From Rebecca billardiae RCC1528 (taxonomy: Eukaryota; Haptophyta), in assembly GCA_965240325.2 (NCBI GenBank), contig OZ251235.1, forward strand, positions 682,001 through 746,000: a stretch of 64,000 nucleotides of DNA, in the 5' to 3' direction. The notes below the pieces were generated by a model. It was not told where the DNA came from, searched no databases, and saw only the letters and a list, made by a program, of their open reading frames with translations. Every line of letters starts with the position of its first letter. The first letter of the stretch is position 1. Shown here piece by piece: positions 1 through 12,355 of this stretch. The position numbers and the translations under genes are program-made.

Positions 1-408
1 CCGCCCTGTCCCATCGGCGCCCTTCGACCCGCCTCGGCGGCTCGCTCCTCCGGCGCGCGCTCCGCCGCGGCGAGCGCCGCCGCCGGCCTGCAGCGCGCGG
101 CAGAGCGCGGCGGCGCGGCGGCGCGCGGCGGCTCGACTTGCCCGCGGCCCAGCGCCCCCGAGGCCCGGGGCGGGCGGCCCGGCGCGCGGCGCGACGGCCG
201 GGGGTGCGCGCGAGGGCCGCCCTGTCCCATCGGCGCCCTTTGACCCGCCTCGGCGGCTCGCTCCTTCGGCGCCCGCTCCGTCTCGGCGAGCGCCGCCGGC
301 ATGCAGCGCGCGGCAGAGCGCGCCGGCGGCTCGACTTGCCCGCGCCCGACGGCCCAACGCCCCCGGGGCCCGGGGCGGGCGGCCCGGCGCGCGGCGTGAC
401 GGCCGGGG

Positions 409-3400
409 GTGCGCGCGAGGGCCGCCCTGTCCCATCGGCGCCCTTCGACCCGCCTCGGCGGCTCGCTCCTCCGGCGCGCGCTCCGCCGCGGCGAGCGCCG
501 CCGCCGGCCTGCAGCGCGCGGCAGAGCGCGCCGGCGGCTCGACTTGCCCGCTGCCCGCGGCCCAGCGCCCCCGAGGCCCGGGGCGGGCGGCCCGGCGCGC
601 GGCGTGACGGCCGGGGGTGCGCGCGAGGGCCGCCCTGTCCCATCGGCGCCCTTCGACCCGCCTCGGCGGCTCGCTCCTCCGGCGCGCGCTCCGTCTCGGC
701 GAGCGCCGCCGCCGGCCTGCAGCGCGCGGCAGAGCGCGCCGGCGGCTCGACTTGCCCGCTGCCCGCGGCCCAGCGCCCCCGAGGCCCGGGGCGGGCGGCC
801 CGGCGCGCGGCGTGACGGCCGGGGGTGCGCGCGAGGGCCGCCCTGTCCCATCGGCGCCCTTTGACCTGCCTCGGCGGCTCGCTCCTTCGGCGCGCGCTCC
901 GCCGCGCGCCGCCGGCCTGCAGCGCGCGGCAGAGCGCGGCGGCGCGCCGGCGGCTCGACTTGCCCGCTGCCCGCGGCCCAACGCCCCCGAGGCCCGGGGC
1001 GGGCGGCCCGGCGCGCGGCGCGACGGCCGGGGGTGCGCGCGAGGGCCGCCCTGTTCCCATCGGCGCCCTTTGACCCGCCTCGGCGGCTCGCTCCTTCGGC
1101 GCCCGCTCCGTCTCGGCGAGCGCCGCCGGCATGCAGCGCGCGGCAGAGCGCGCCGGCGGCTCGACTTGCCCGCGCCCGACGGCCCAACGCCCCCGGGGCC
1201 CGGGGCGGGCGGCCCGGCGCGCGGCGTGACGGCCGGGGGTGCGCGCGAGGGCCGCCCTGTCCCATCGGCGCCCTTCGACCCGCCTCGGCGGCTCGCTCCT
1301 CCGGCGCGCGCTCCGTCTCGGCGAGCGCCGCCGCCGGCCTGCAGCGCGCGGCAGAGCGCGCCGGCGGCTCGACTTGCCCGCTGCCCGCGGCCCAGCGCCC
1401 CCGAGGCCCGGGGCGGGCGGCCCGGCGCGCGGCGTGACGGCCGGGGGTGCGCGCGAGGGCCGCCCTGTCCCATCGGCGCCCTTTGACCTGCCTCGGCGGC
1501 TCGCTCCTTCGGCGCCCGCTCCGTCTCGGCGAGCGCCGCCGGCATGCAGCGCGCGGCAGAGCGCGCCGGCGGCTCGACTTGCCCGCGCCCGACGGCCCAA
1601 CGCCCCCGGGGCCCGGGGCGGGCGGCCCGGCGCGCGGCGTGACGGCCGGGGGTGCGCGCGAGGGCCGCCCTGTCCCATCGGCGCCCTTCGACCCGCCTCG
1701 GCGGCTCGCTCTTCCGGCGCGCGCTCCGCCGCGGCGAGCGCCGCCGCCGGCCTGCAGCGCGCGGCAGAGCGCGGCGGCGCGGCGGCGCGCGGCGGCTCGA
1801 CTTGCCCGCGGCCCAGCGCCCCCGAGGCCCGGGGCGGGCGGCCCGGCGCGCGGCGTGACGGCCGGGGGTGCGCGCGAGGGCCGCCCTGTCCCATCGGCGC
1901 CCTTTGACCCGCCTCGGCGGCTCGCTCCTTCGGCGCCCGCTCCGTCTCGGCGAGCGCCGCCGGCATGCAGCGCGCGGCAGAGCGCGCCGGCGGCTCGACT
2001 TGCCCGCGCCCGACGGCCCAACGCCCCCGGGGCCCGGGGCGGGCGGCCCGGCGCGCGGCGTGACGGCCGGGGGTGCGCGCGAGGGCCGCCCTGTCCCATC
2101 GGCGCCCTTCGACCCGCCTCGGCGGCTCGCTCCTCCGGCGCGCGCTCCGCCGCGGCGAGCGCCGCCGCCGGCCTGCAGCGCGCGGCAGAGCGCGGCGGCG
2201 CGGCGGCGCGCGGCGGCTCGACTTGCCCGCGGCCCAGCGCCCCCGAGGCCCGGGGCGGGCGGCCCGGCGCGCGGCGTGACGGCCGGGGGTGCGCGCGAGG
2301 GCCGCCCTGTCCCATCGGCGCCCTTCGACCCGCCTCGGCGGCTCGCTCCTCCGGCGCGCGCTCCGCCGCGGCGAGCGCCGCCGCCGGCCTGCAGCGCGCG
2401 GCAGAGCGCGGCGGCGCGGCGGCGCGCGGCGGCTCGACTTGCCCGCGGCCCAGCGCCCCCGAGGCCCGGGGCGGGCGGCCCGGCGCGCGGCGTGACGGCC
2501 GGGGGTGCGCGCGAGGGCCGCCCTGTCCCATCGGCGCCCTTTGACCCGCCTCGGCGGCTCGCTCCTTCGGCGCGCGCTCCGCCGCGCGCCGCCGGCCTGC
2601 AGCGCGCGGCAGAGCGCGGCGGCGCGGCGGCGCGCGACTTGCCCGCTGCCCGCGGCCCAGCGCCCCCGAGGCCCGGGGCGGGCGGCCCGGCGCGCGGCGT
2701 GACGGCCGGGGGTGCGCGCGAGGGCCGCCCTGTCCCATCGGCGCCCTTCGACCCGCCTCGGCGGCTCGCTCCTCCGGCGCGCGCTCCGTCTCGGCGAGCG
2801 CCGCCGCCGGCCTGCAGCGCGCGGCAGAGCGCGCCGGCGGCTCGACTTGCCCGCTGCCCGCGGCCCAACGCCCCCGAGGCCCGGGGCGGGCGGCCCGGCG
2901 CGCGGCGCGACGGCCGGGGGTGCGCGCGAGGGCCGCCCTGTCCCATCGGCGCCCTTTGACCCGCCTCGGCGGCTCGCTCCTTCGGCGCCCGCTCCGTCTC
3001 GGCGAGCGCCGCCGGCATGCAGCGCGCGGCAGAGCGCGCCGGCGGCTCGACTTGCCCGCGCCCGACGGCCCAACGCCCCCGGGGCCCGGGGCGGGCGGCC
3101 CGGCGCGCGGCGTGACGGCCGGGGGTGCGCGCGAGGGCCGCCCTGTCCCATCGGCGCCCTTCGACCCGCCTCGGCGGCTCGCTCCTCCGGCGCGCGCTCC
3201 GCCGCGGCGAGCGCCGCCGCCGGCCTGCAGCGCGCGGCAGAGCGCGGCGGCGCGGCGGCGCGCGGCGGCTCGACTTGCCCGCGGCCCAGCGCCCCCGAGG
3301 CCCGGGGCGGGCGGCCCGGCGCGCGGCGCGACGGCCGGGGGTGCGCGCGAGGGCCGCCCTGTCCCATCGGCGCCCTTTGACCCGCCTCGGCGGCTCGCTC

Positions 3401-3545
3401 CTTCGGCGCCCGCTCCGTCTCGGCGAGCGCCGCCGGCATGCAGCGCGCGGCAGAGCGCGCCGGCGGCTCGACTTGCCCGCGCCCGACGGCCCAACGCCCC
3501 CGGGGCCCGGGGCGGGCGGCCCGGCGCGCGGCGTGACGGCCGGGG
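409..3545. repeat. Higher-order repeat unit, copy 1 (15 monomers, 3137 bp)
   Basis: Monomer spacings run 208,208,208,206,208,205,216,205,216,216,207,208,205,216,205. The same ordered series and the same diagnostic substitutions (for example TCTTCCGG in place of TCCTCCGG near 1710) recur at 9219-12355, so groups of monomers have been copied as blocks. After 3546 the first eight spacings of the series repeat again before the order changes. Confidence 0.85.
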
Positions 3546-6500
3546 GTGCGCGCGAGGGCCGCCCTGTCCCATCGGCGCCCTTCGACCCGCCTCGGCGGCT
3601 CGCTCCTCCGGCGCGCGCTCCGCCGCGGCGAGCGCCGCCGCCGGCCTGCAGCGCGCGGCAGAGCGCGCCGGCGGCTCGACTTGCCCGCTGCCCGCGGCCC
3701 AGCGCCCCCGAGGCCCGGGGCGGGCGGCCCGGCGCGCGGCGTGACGGCCGGGGGTGCGCGCGAGGGCCGCCCTGTCCCATCGGCGCCCTTCGACCCGCCT
3801 CGGCGGCTCGCTCCTCCGGCGCGCGCTCCGTCTCGGCGAGCGCCGCCGCCGGCCTGCAGCGCGCGGCAGAGCGCGCCGGCGGCTCGACTTGCCCGCTGCC
3901 CGCGGCCCAGCGCCCCCGAGGCCCGGGGCGGGCGGCCCGGCGCGCGGCGTGACGGCCGGGGGTGCGCGCGAGGGCCGCCCTGTCCCATCGGCGCCCTTTG
4001 ACCTGCCTCGGCGGCTCGCTCCTTCGGCGCGCGCTCCGCCGCGCGCCGCCGGCCTGCAGCGCGCGGCAGAGCGCGGCGGCGCGCCGGCGGCTCGACTTGC
4101 CCGCTGCCCGCGGCCCAACGCCCCCGAGGCCCGGGGCGGGCGGCCCGGCGCGCGGCGCGACGGCCGGGGGTGCGCGCGAGGGCCGCCCTGTTCCCATCGG
4201 CGCCCTTTGACCCGCCTCGGCGGCTCGCTCCTTCGGCGCCCGCTCCGTCTCGGCGAGCGCCGCCGGCATGCAGCGCGCGGCAGAGCGCGCCGGCGGCTCG
4301 ACTTGCCCGCGCCCGACGGCCCAACGCCCCCGGGGCCCGGGGCGGGCGGCCCGGCGCGCGGCGTGACGGCCGGGGGTGCGCGCGAGGGCCGCCCTGTCCC
4401 ATCGGCGCCCTTCGACCCGCCTCGGCGGCTCGCTCCTCCGGCGCGCGCTCCGTCTCGGCGAGCGCCGCCGCCGGCCTGCAGCGCGCGGCAGAGCGCGCCG
4501 GCGGCTCGACTTGCCCGCTGCCCGCGGCCCAACGCCCCCGAGGCCCGGGGCGGGCGGCCCGGCGCGCGGCGTGACGGCCGGGGGTGCGCGCGAGGGCCGC
4601 CCTGTCCCATCGGCGCCCTTTGACCTGCCTCGGCGGCTCGCTCCTTCGGCGCCCGCTCCGTCTCGGCGAGCGCCGCCGGCATGCAGCGCGCGGCAGAGCG
4701 CGCCGGCGGCTCGACTTGCCCGCGCCCGACGGCCCAACGCCCCCGGGGCCCGGGGCGGGCGGCCCGGCGCGCGGCGTGACGGCCGGGGGTGCGCGCGAGG
4801 GCCGCCCTGTCCCATCGGCGCCCTTCGACACGCCTCGGCGGCTCGCTCCTCCGGCGCGCGCTCCGCCGCGGCGAGCGCCGCCGCCGGCCTGCAGCGCGCG
4901 GCAGAGCGCGGCGGCGCGGCGGCGCGCGGCGGCTCGACTTGCCCGCGGCCCAGCGCCCCCGAGGCCCGGGGCGGGCGGCCCGGCGCGCGGCGTGACGGCC
5001 GGGGGTGCGCGCGAGGGCCGCCCTGTCCCATCGGCGCCCTTTGACCCGCCTCGGCGGCTCGCTCCTTCGGCGCCCGCTCCGTCTCGGCGAGCGCCGCCGG
5101 CATGCAGCGCGCGGCAGAGCGCGCCGGCGGCTCGACTTGCCCGCGCCCGACGGCCCAACGCCCCCGGGGCCCGGGGCGGGCGGCCCGGCGCGCGGCGTGA
5201 CGGCCGGGGGTGCGCGCGAGGGCCGCCCTGTCCCATCGGCGCCCTTCGACCCGCCTCGGCGGCTCGCTCCTCCGGCGCGCGCTCCGCCGCGGCGAGCGCC
5301 GCCGCCGGCCTGCAGCGCGCGGCAGAGCGCGCCGGCGGCTCGACTTGCCCGCTGCCCGCGGCCCAGCGCCCCCGAGGCCCGGGGCGGGCGGCCCGGCGCG
5401 CGGCGTGACGGCCGGGGGTGCGCGCGAGGGCCGCCCTGTCCCATCGGCGCCCTTCGACCCGCCTCGGCGGCTCGCTCCTCCGGCGCGCGCTCCGTCTCGG
5501 CGAGCGCCGCCGCCGGCCTGCAGCGCGCGGCAGAGCGCGCCGGCGGCTCGACTTGCCCGCTGCCCGCGGCCCAGCGCCCCCGAGGCCCGGGGCGGGCGGC
5601 CCGGCGCGCGGCGTGACGGCCGGGGGTGCGCGCGAGGGCCGCCCTGTCCCATCGGCGCCCTTTGACCTGCCTCGGCGGCTCGCTCCTTCGGCGCGCGCTC
5701 CGCCGCGCGCCGCCGGCCTGCAGCGCGCGGCAGAGCGCGGCGGCGCGGCGGCGCGCGACTTGCCCGCTGCCCGCGGCCCAGCGCCCCCGAGGCCCGGGGC
5801 GGGCGGCCCGGCGCGCGGCGTGACGGCCGGGGGTGCGCGCGAGGGCCGCCCTGTCCCATCGGCGCCCTTCGACCCGCCTCGGCGGCTCGCTCCTCCGGCG
5901 CGCGCTCCGCCGCGGCGAGCGCCGCCGCCGGCCTGCAGCGCGCGGCAGAGCGCGGCGGCGCGGCGGCGCGCGGCGGCTCGACTTGCCCGCGGCCCAGCGC
6001 CCCCGAGGCCCGGGGCGGGCGGCCCGGCGCGCGGCGTGACGGCCGGGGGTGCGCGCGAGGGCCGCCCTGTCCCATCGGCGCCCTTTGACCCGCCTCGGCG
6101 GCTCGCTCCTTCGGCGCGCGCTCCGTCTCGGTGAGCGCCGCCGCCGGCCTGCAGCGCGCGGCAGAGCGCGGCGGCGCGGCGGCGCGCGACTTGCCCGCTG
6201 CCCGCGGCCCAGCGCCCCCGAGGCCCGGGGCGGGCGGCCCGGCGCGCGGCGTGACGGCCGGGGGTGCGCGCGAGGGCCGCCCTGTCCCATCGGCGCCCTT
6301 CGACCCGCCTCGGCGGCTCGCTCCTCCGGCGCGCGCTCCGTCTCGGCGAGCGCCGCCGCCGGCCTGCAGCGCGCGGCAGAGCGCGGCGGCGCGGCGGCGC
6401 GCGGCGGCTCGACTTGCCCGCGGCCCAGCGCCCCCGAGGCCCGGGGCGGGCGGCCCGGCGCGCGGCGTGACGGCCGGGGGTGCGCGCGAGGGCCGCCCTG

Positions 6501-9218
6501 TCCCATCGGCGCCCTTTGACCCGCCTCGGCGGCTCGCTCCTTCGGCGCGCGCTCCGCCGCGCGCCGCCGGCCTGCAGCGCGCGGCAGAGCGCGGCGGCGC
6601 GGCGGCGCGCGACTTGCCCGCTGCCCGCGGCCCAGCGCCCCCGAGGCCCGGGGCGGGCGGCCCGGCGCGCGGCGTGACGGCCGGGGGTGCGCGCGAGGGC
6701 CGCCCTGTCCCATCGGCGCCCTTCGACCCGCCTCGGCGGCTCGCTCCTCCGGCGCGCGCTCCGTCTCGGCGAGCGCCGCCGCCGGCCTGCAGCGCGCGGC
6801 AGAGCGCGGCGGCGCGGCGGCGCGCGGCGGCTCGACTTGCCCGCGGCCCAGCGCCCCCGAGGCCCGGGGCGGGCGGCCCGGCGCGCGGCGTGACGGCCGG
6901 GGGTGCGCGCGAGGGCCGCCCTGTCCCATCGGCGCCCTTTGACCCGCCTCGGCGGCTCGCTCCTTCGGCGCGCGCTCCGTCTCGGTGAGCGCCGCCGCCG
7001 GCCTGCAGCGCGCGGCAGAGCGCGGCGGCGCGGCGGCGCGCGACTTGCCCGCTGCCCGCGGCCCAGCGCCCCCGAGGCCCGGGGCGGGCGGCCCGGCGCG
7101 CGGCGTGACGGCCGGGGGTGCGCGCGAGGGCCGCCCTGTCCCATCGGCGCCCTTTGACCCGCCTCGGCGGCTCGCTCCTCCGGCGCGCGCTCCGTCTCGG
7201 CGAGCGCCGCCGCCGGCCTGCAGCGCGCGGCAGAGCGCGCCGGCGGCTCGACTTGCCCGCTGCCCGCGGCCCAACGCCCCCGAGGCCCGGGGCGGGCGGC
7301 CCGGCGCGCGGCGCGACGGCCGGGGGTGCGCGCGAGGGCCGCCCTGTCCCATCGGCGCCCTTTGACCCGCCTCGGCGGCTCGCTCCTTCGGCGCCCGCTC
7401 CGTCTCGGCGAGCGCCGCCGGCATGCAGCGCGCGGCAGAGCGCGCCGGCGGCTCGACTTGCCCGCGCCCGACGGCCCAACGCCCCCGGGGCCCGGGGCGG
7501 GCGGCCCGGCGCGCGGCGTGACGGCCGGGGGTGCGCGCGAGGGCCGCCCTGTCCCATCGGCGCCCTTCGACCCGCCTCGGCGGCTCGCTCCTCCGGCGCG
7601 CGCTCCGCCGCGGCGAGCGCCGCCGCCGGCCTGCAGCGCGCGGCAGAGCGCGGCGGCGCGGCGGCGCGCGGCGGCTCGACTTGCCCGCGGCCCAGCGCCC
7701 CCGAGGCCCGGGGCGGGCGGCCCGGCGCGCGGCGTGACGGCCGGGGGTGCGCGCGAGGGCCGCCCTGTCCCATCGGCGCCCTTTGACCCGCCTCGGCGGC
7801 TCGCTCCTTCGGCGCGCGCTCCGTCTCGGTGAGCGCCGCCGCCGGCCTGCAGCGCGCGGCAGAGCGCGGCGGCGCGGCGGCGCGCGACTTGCCCGCTGCC
7901 CGCGGCCCAGCGCCCCCGAGGCCCGGGGCGGGCGGCCCGGCGCGCGGCGTGACGGCCGGGGGTGCGCGCGAGGGCCGCCCTGTCCCATCGGCGCCCTTCG
8001 ACCCGCCTCGGCGGCTCGCTCCTCCGGCGCGCGCTCCGCCGCGGCGAGCGCCGCCGCCGGCCTGCAGCGCGCGGCAGAGCGCGGCGGCGCGGCGGCGCGC
8101 GGCGGCTCGACTTGCCCGCGGCCCAGCGCCCCCGAGGCCCGGGGCGGGCGGCCCGGCGCGCGGCGTGACGGCCGGGGGTGCGCGCGAGGGCCGCCCTGTC
8201 CCATCGGCGCCCTTTGACCCGCCTCGGCGGCTCGCTCCTTCGGCGCGCGCTCCGCCGCGCGCCGCCGGCCTGCAGCGCGCGGCAGAGCGCGGCGGCGCGG
8301 CGGCGCGCGACTTGCCCGCTGCCCGCGGCCCAGCGCCCCCGAGGCCCGGGGCGGGCGGCCCGGCGCGCGGCGTGACGGCCGGGGGTGCGCGCGAGGGCCG
8401 CCCTGTCCCATCGGCGCCCTTCGACCCGCCTCGGCGGCTCGCTCCTCCGGCGCGCGCTCCGTCTCGGCGAGCGCCGCCGCCGGCCTGCAGCGCGCGGCAG
8501 AGCGCGCCGGCGGCTCGACTTGCCCGCTGCCCGCGGCCCAACGCCCCCGAGGCCCGGGGCGGGCGGCCCGGCGCGCGGCGCGACGGCCGGGGGTGCGCGC
8601 GAGGGCCGCCCTGTCCCATCGGCGCCCTTTGACCCGCCTCGGCGGCTCGCTCCTTCGGCGCCCGCTCCGTCTCGGCGAGCGCCGCCGGCATGCAGCGCGC
8701 GGCAGAGCGCGCCGGCGGCTCGACTTGCCCGCGCCCGACGGCCCAACGCCCCCGGGGCCCGGGGCGGGCGGCCCGGCGCGCGGCGTGACGGCCGGGGGTG
8801 CGCGCGAGGGCCGCCCTGTCCCATCGGCGCCCTTCGACCCGCCTCGGCGGCTCGCTCCTCCGGCGCGCGCTCCGCCGCGGCGAGCGCCGCCGCCGGCCTG
8901 CAGCGCGCGGCAGAGCGCGGCGGCGCGGCGGCGCGCGGCGGCTCGACTTGCCCGCGGCCCAGCGCCCCCGAGGCCCGGGGCGGGCGGCCCGGCGCGCGGC
9001 GCGACGGCCGGGGGTGCGCGCGAGGGCCGCCCTGTCCCATCGGCGCCCTTTGACCCGCCTCGGCGGCTCGCTCCTTCGGCGCCCGCTCCGTCTCGGCGAG
9101 CGCCGCCGGCATGCAGCGCGCGGCAGAGCGCGCCGGCGGCTCGACTTGCCCGCGCCCGACGGCCCAACGCCCCCGGGGCCCGGGGCGGGCGGCCCGGCGC
9201 GCGGCGTGACGGCCGGGG

Positions 9219-12200
9219 GTGCGCGCGAGGGCCGCCCTGTCCCATCGGCGCCCTTCGACCCGCCTCGGCGGCTCGCTCCTCCGGCGCGCGCTCCGCCGCG
9301 GCGAGCGCCGCCGCCGGCCTGCAGCGCGCGGCAGAGCGCGCCGGCGGCTCGACTTGCCCGCTGCCCGCGGCCCAGCGCCCCCGAGGCCCGGGGCGGGCGG
9401 CCCGGCGCGCGGCGTGACGGCCGGGGGTGCGCGCGAGGGCCGCCCTGTCCCATCGGCGCCCTTCGACCCGCCTCGGCGGCTCGCTCCTCCGGCGCGCGCT
9501 CCGTCTCGGCGAGCGCCGCCGCCGGCCTGCAGCGCGCGGCAGAGCGCGCCGGCGGCTCGACTTGCCCGCTGCCCGCGGCCCAGCGCCCCCGAGGCCCGGG
9601 GCGGGCGGCCCGGCGCGCGGCGTGACGGCCGGGGGTGCGCGCGAGGGCCGCCCTGTCCCATCGGCGCCCTTTGACCTGCCTCGGCGGCTCGCTCCTTCGG
9701 CGCGCGCTCCGCCGCGCGCCGCCGGCCTGCAGCGCGCGGCAGAGCGCGGCGGCGCGCCGGCGGCTCGACTTGCCCGCTGCCCGCGGCCCAACGCCCCCGA
9801 GGCCCGGGGCGGGCGGCCCGGCGCGCGGCGCGACGGCCGGGGGTGCGCGCGAGGGCCGCCCTGTTCCCATCGGCGCCCTTTGACCCGCCTCGGCGGCTCG
9901 CTCCTTCGGCGCCCGCTCCGTCTCGGCGAGCGCCGCCGGCATGCAGCGCGCGGCAGAGCGCGCCGGCGGCTCGACTTGCCCGCGCCCGACGGCCCAACGC
10001 CCCCGGGGCCCGGGGCGGGCGGCCCGGCGCGCGGCGTGACGGCCGGGGGTGCGCGCGAGGGCCGCCCTGTCCCATCGGCGCCCTTCGACCCGCCTCGGCG
10101 GCTCGCTCCTCCGGCGCGCGCTCCGTCTCGGCGAGCGCCGCCGCCGGCCTGCAGCGCGCGGCAGAGCGCGCCGGCGGCTCGACTTGCCCGCTGCCCGCGG
10201 CCCAGCGCCCCCGAGGCCCGGGGCGGGCGGCCCGGCGCGCGGCGTGACGGCCGGGGGTGCGCGCGAGGGCCGCCCTGTCCCATCGGCGCCCTTTGACCTG
10301 CCTCGGCGGCTCGCTCCTTCGGCGCCCGCTCCGTCTCGGCGAGCGCCGCCGGCATGCAGCGCGCGGCAGAGCGCGCCGGCGGCTCGACTTGCCCGCGCCC
10401 GACGGCCCAACGCCCCCGGGGCCCGGGGCGGGCGGCCCGGCGCGCGGCGTGACGGCCGGGGGTGCGCGCGAGGGCCGCCCTGTCCCATCGGCGCCCTTCG
10501 ACCCGCCTCGGCGGCTCGCTCTTCCGGCGCGCGCTCCGCCGCGGCGAGCGCCGCCGCCGGCCTGCAGCGCGCGGCAGAGCGCGGCGGCGCGGCGGCGCGC
10601 GGCGGCTCGACTTGCCCGCGGCCCAGCGCCCCCGAGGCCCGGGGCGGGCGGCCCGGCGCGCGGCGTGACGGCCGGGGGTGCGCGCGAGGGCCGCCCTGTC
10701 CCATCGGCGCCCTTTGACCCGCCTCGGCGGCTCGCTCCTTCGGCGCCCGCTCCGTCTCGGCGAGCGCCGCCGGCATGCAGCGCGCGGCAGAGCGCGCCGG
10801 CGGCTCGACTTGCCCGCGCCCGACGGCCCAACGCCCCCGGGGCCCGGGGCGGGCGGCCCGGCGCGCGGCGTGACGGCCGGGGGTGCGCGCGAGGGCCGCC
10901 CTGTCCCATCGGCGCCCTTCGACCCGCCTCGGCGGCTCGCTCCTCCGGCGCGCGCTCCGCCGCGGCGAGCGCCGCCGCCGGCCTGCAGCGCGCGGCAGAG
11001 CGCGGCGGCGCGGCGGCGCGCGGCGGCTCGACTTGCCCGCGGCCCAGCGCCCCCGAGGCCCGGGGCGGGCGGCCCGGCGCGCGGCGTGACGGCCGGGGGT
11101 GCGCGCGAGGGCCGCCCTGTCCCATCGGCGCCCTTCGACCCGCCTCGGCGGCTCGCTCCTCCGGCGCGCGCTCCGCCGCGGCGAGCGCCGCCGCCGGCCT
11201 GCAGCGCGCGGCAGAGCGCGGCGGCGCGGCGGCGCGCGGCGGCTCGACTTGCCCGCGGCCCAGCGCCCCCGAGGCCCGGGGCGGGCGGCCCGGCGCGCGG
11301 CGTGACGGCCGGGGGTGCGCGCGAGGGCCGCCCTGTCCCATCGGCGCCCTTTGACCCGCCTCGGCGGCTCGCTCCTTCGGCGCGCGCTCCGCCGCGCGCC
11401 GCCGGCCTGCAGCGCGCGGCAGAGCGCGGCGGCGCGGCGGCGCGCGACTTGCCCGCTGCCCGCGGCCCAGCGCCCCCGAGGCCCGGGGCGGGCGGCCCGG
11501 CGCGCGGCGTGACGGCCGGGGGTGCGCGCGAGGGCCGCCCTGTCCCATCGGCGCCCTTCGACCCGCCTCGGCGGCTCGCTCCTCCGGCGCGCGCTCCGTC
11601 TCGGCGAGCGCCGCCGCCGGCCTGCAGCGCGCGGCAGAGCGCGCCGGCGGCTCGACTTGCCCGCTGCCCGCGGCCCAACGCCCCCGAGGCCCGGGGCGGG
11701 CGGCCCGGCGCGCGGCGCGACGGCCGGGGGTGCGCGCGAGGGCCGCCCTGTCCCATCGGCGCCCTTTGACCCGCCTCGGCGGCTCGCTCCTTCGGCGCCC
11801 GCTCCGTCTCGGCGAGCGCCGCCGGCATGCAGCGCGCGGCAGAGCGCGCCGGCGGCTCGACTTGCCCGCGCCCGACGGCCCAACGCCCCCGGGGCCCGGG
11901 GCGGGCGGCCCGGCGCGCGGCGTGACGGCCGGGGGTGCGCGCGAGGGCCGCCCTGTCCCATCGGCGCCCTTCGACCCGCCTCGGCGGCTCGCTCCTCCGG
12001 CGCGCGCTCCGCCGCGGCGAGCGCCGCCGCCGGCCTGCAGCGCGCGGCAGAGCGCGGCGGCGCGGCGGCGCGCGGCGGCTCGACTTGCCCGCGGCCCAGC
12101 GCCCCCGAGGCCCGGGGCGGGCGGCCCGGCGCGCGGCGCGACGGCCGGGGGTGCGCGCGAGGGCCGCCCTGTCCCATCGGCGCCCTTTGACCCGCCTCGG

Positions 12201-12355
12201 CGGCTCGCTCCTTCGGCGCCCGCTCCGTCTCGGCGAGCGCCGCCGGCATGCAGCGCGCGGCAGAGCGCGCCGGCGGCTCGACTTGCCCGCGCCCGACGGC
12301 CCAACGCCCCCGGGGCCCGGGGCGGGCGGCCCGGCGCGCGGCGTGACGGCCGGGG
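9219..12355. repeat. Higher-order repeat unit, copy 2 (15 monomers, 3137 bp)
   Basis: It has the same monomer length series as 409-3545, at an offset of exactly 8810 bp, with matching private variants (the TCTTCCGG monomer reappears near 10520). The left edge of the shared block extends further back under another register: 8178-9218 matches 2505-3545 at an offset of 5673 bp. After about 12980 two monomers are missing relative to copy 1, shown by the FDTP variant at 13186 matching that at 4789. Confidence 0.85.
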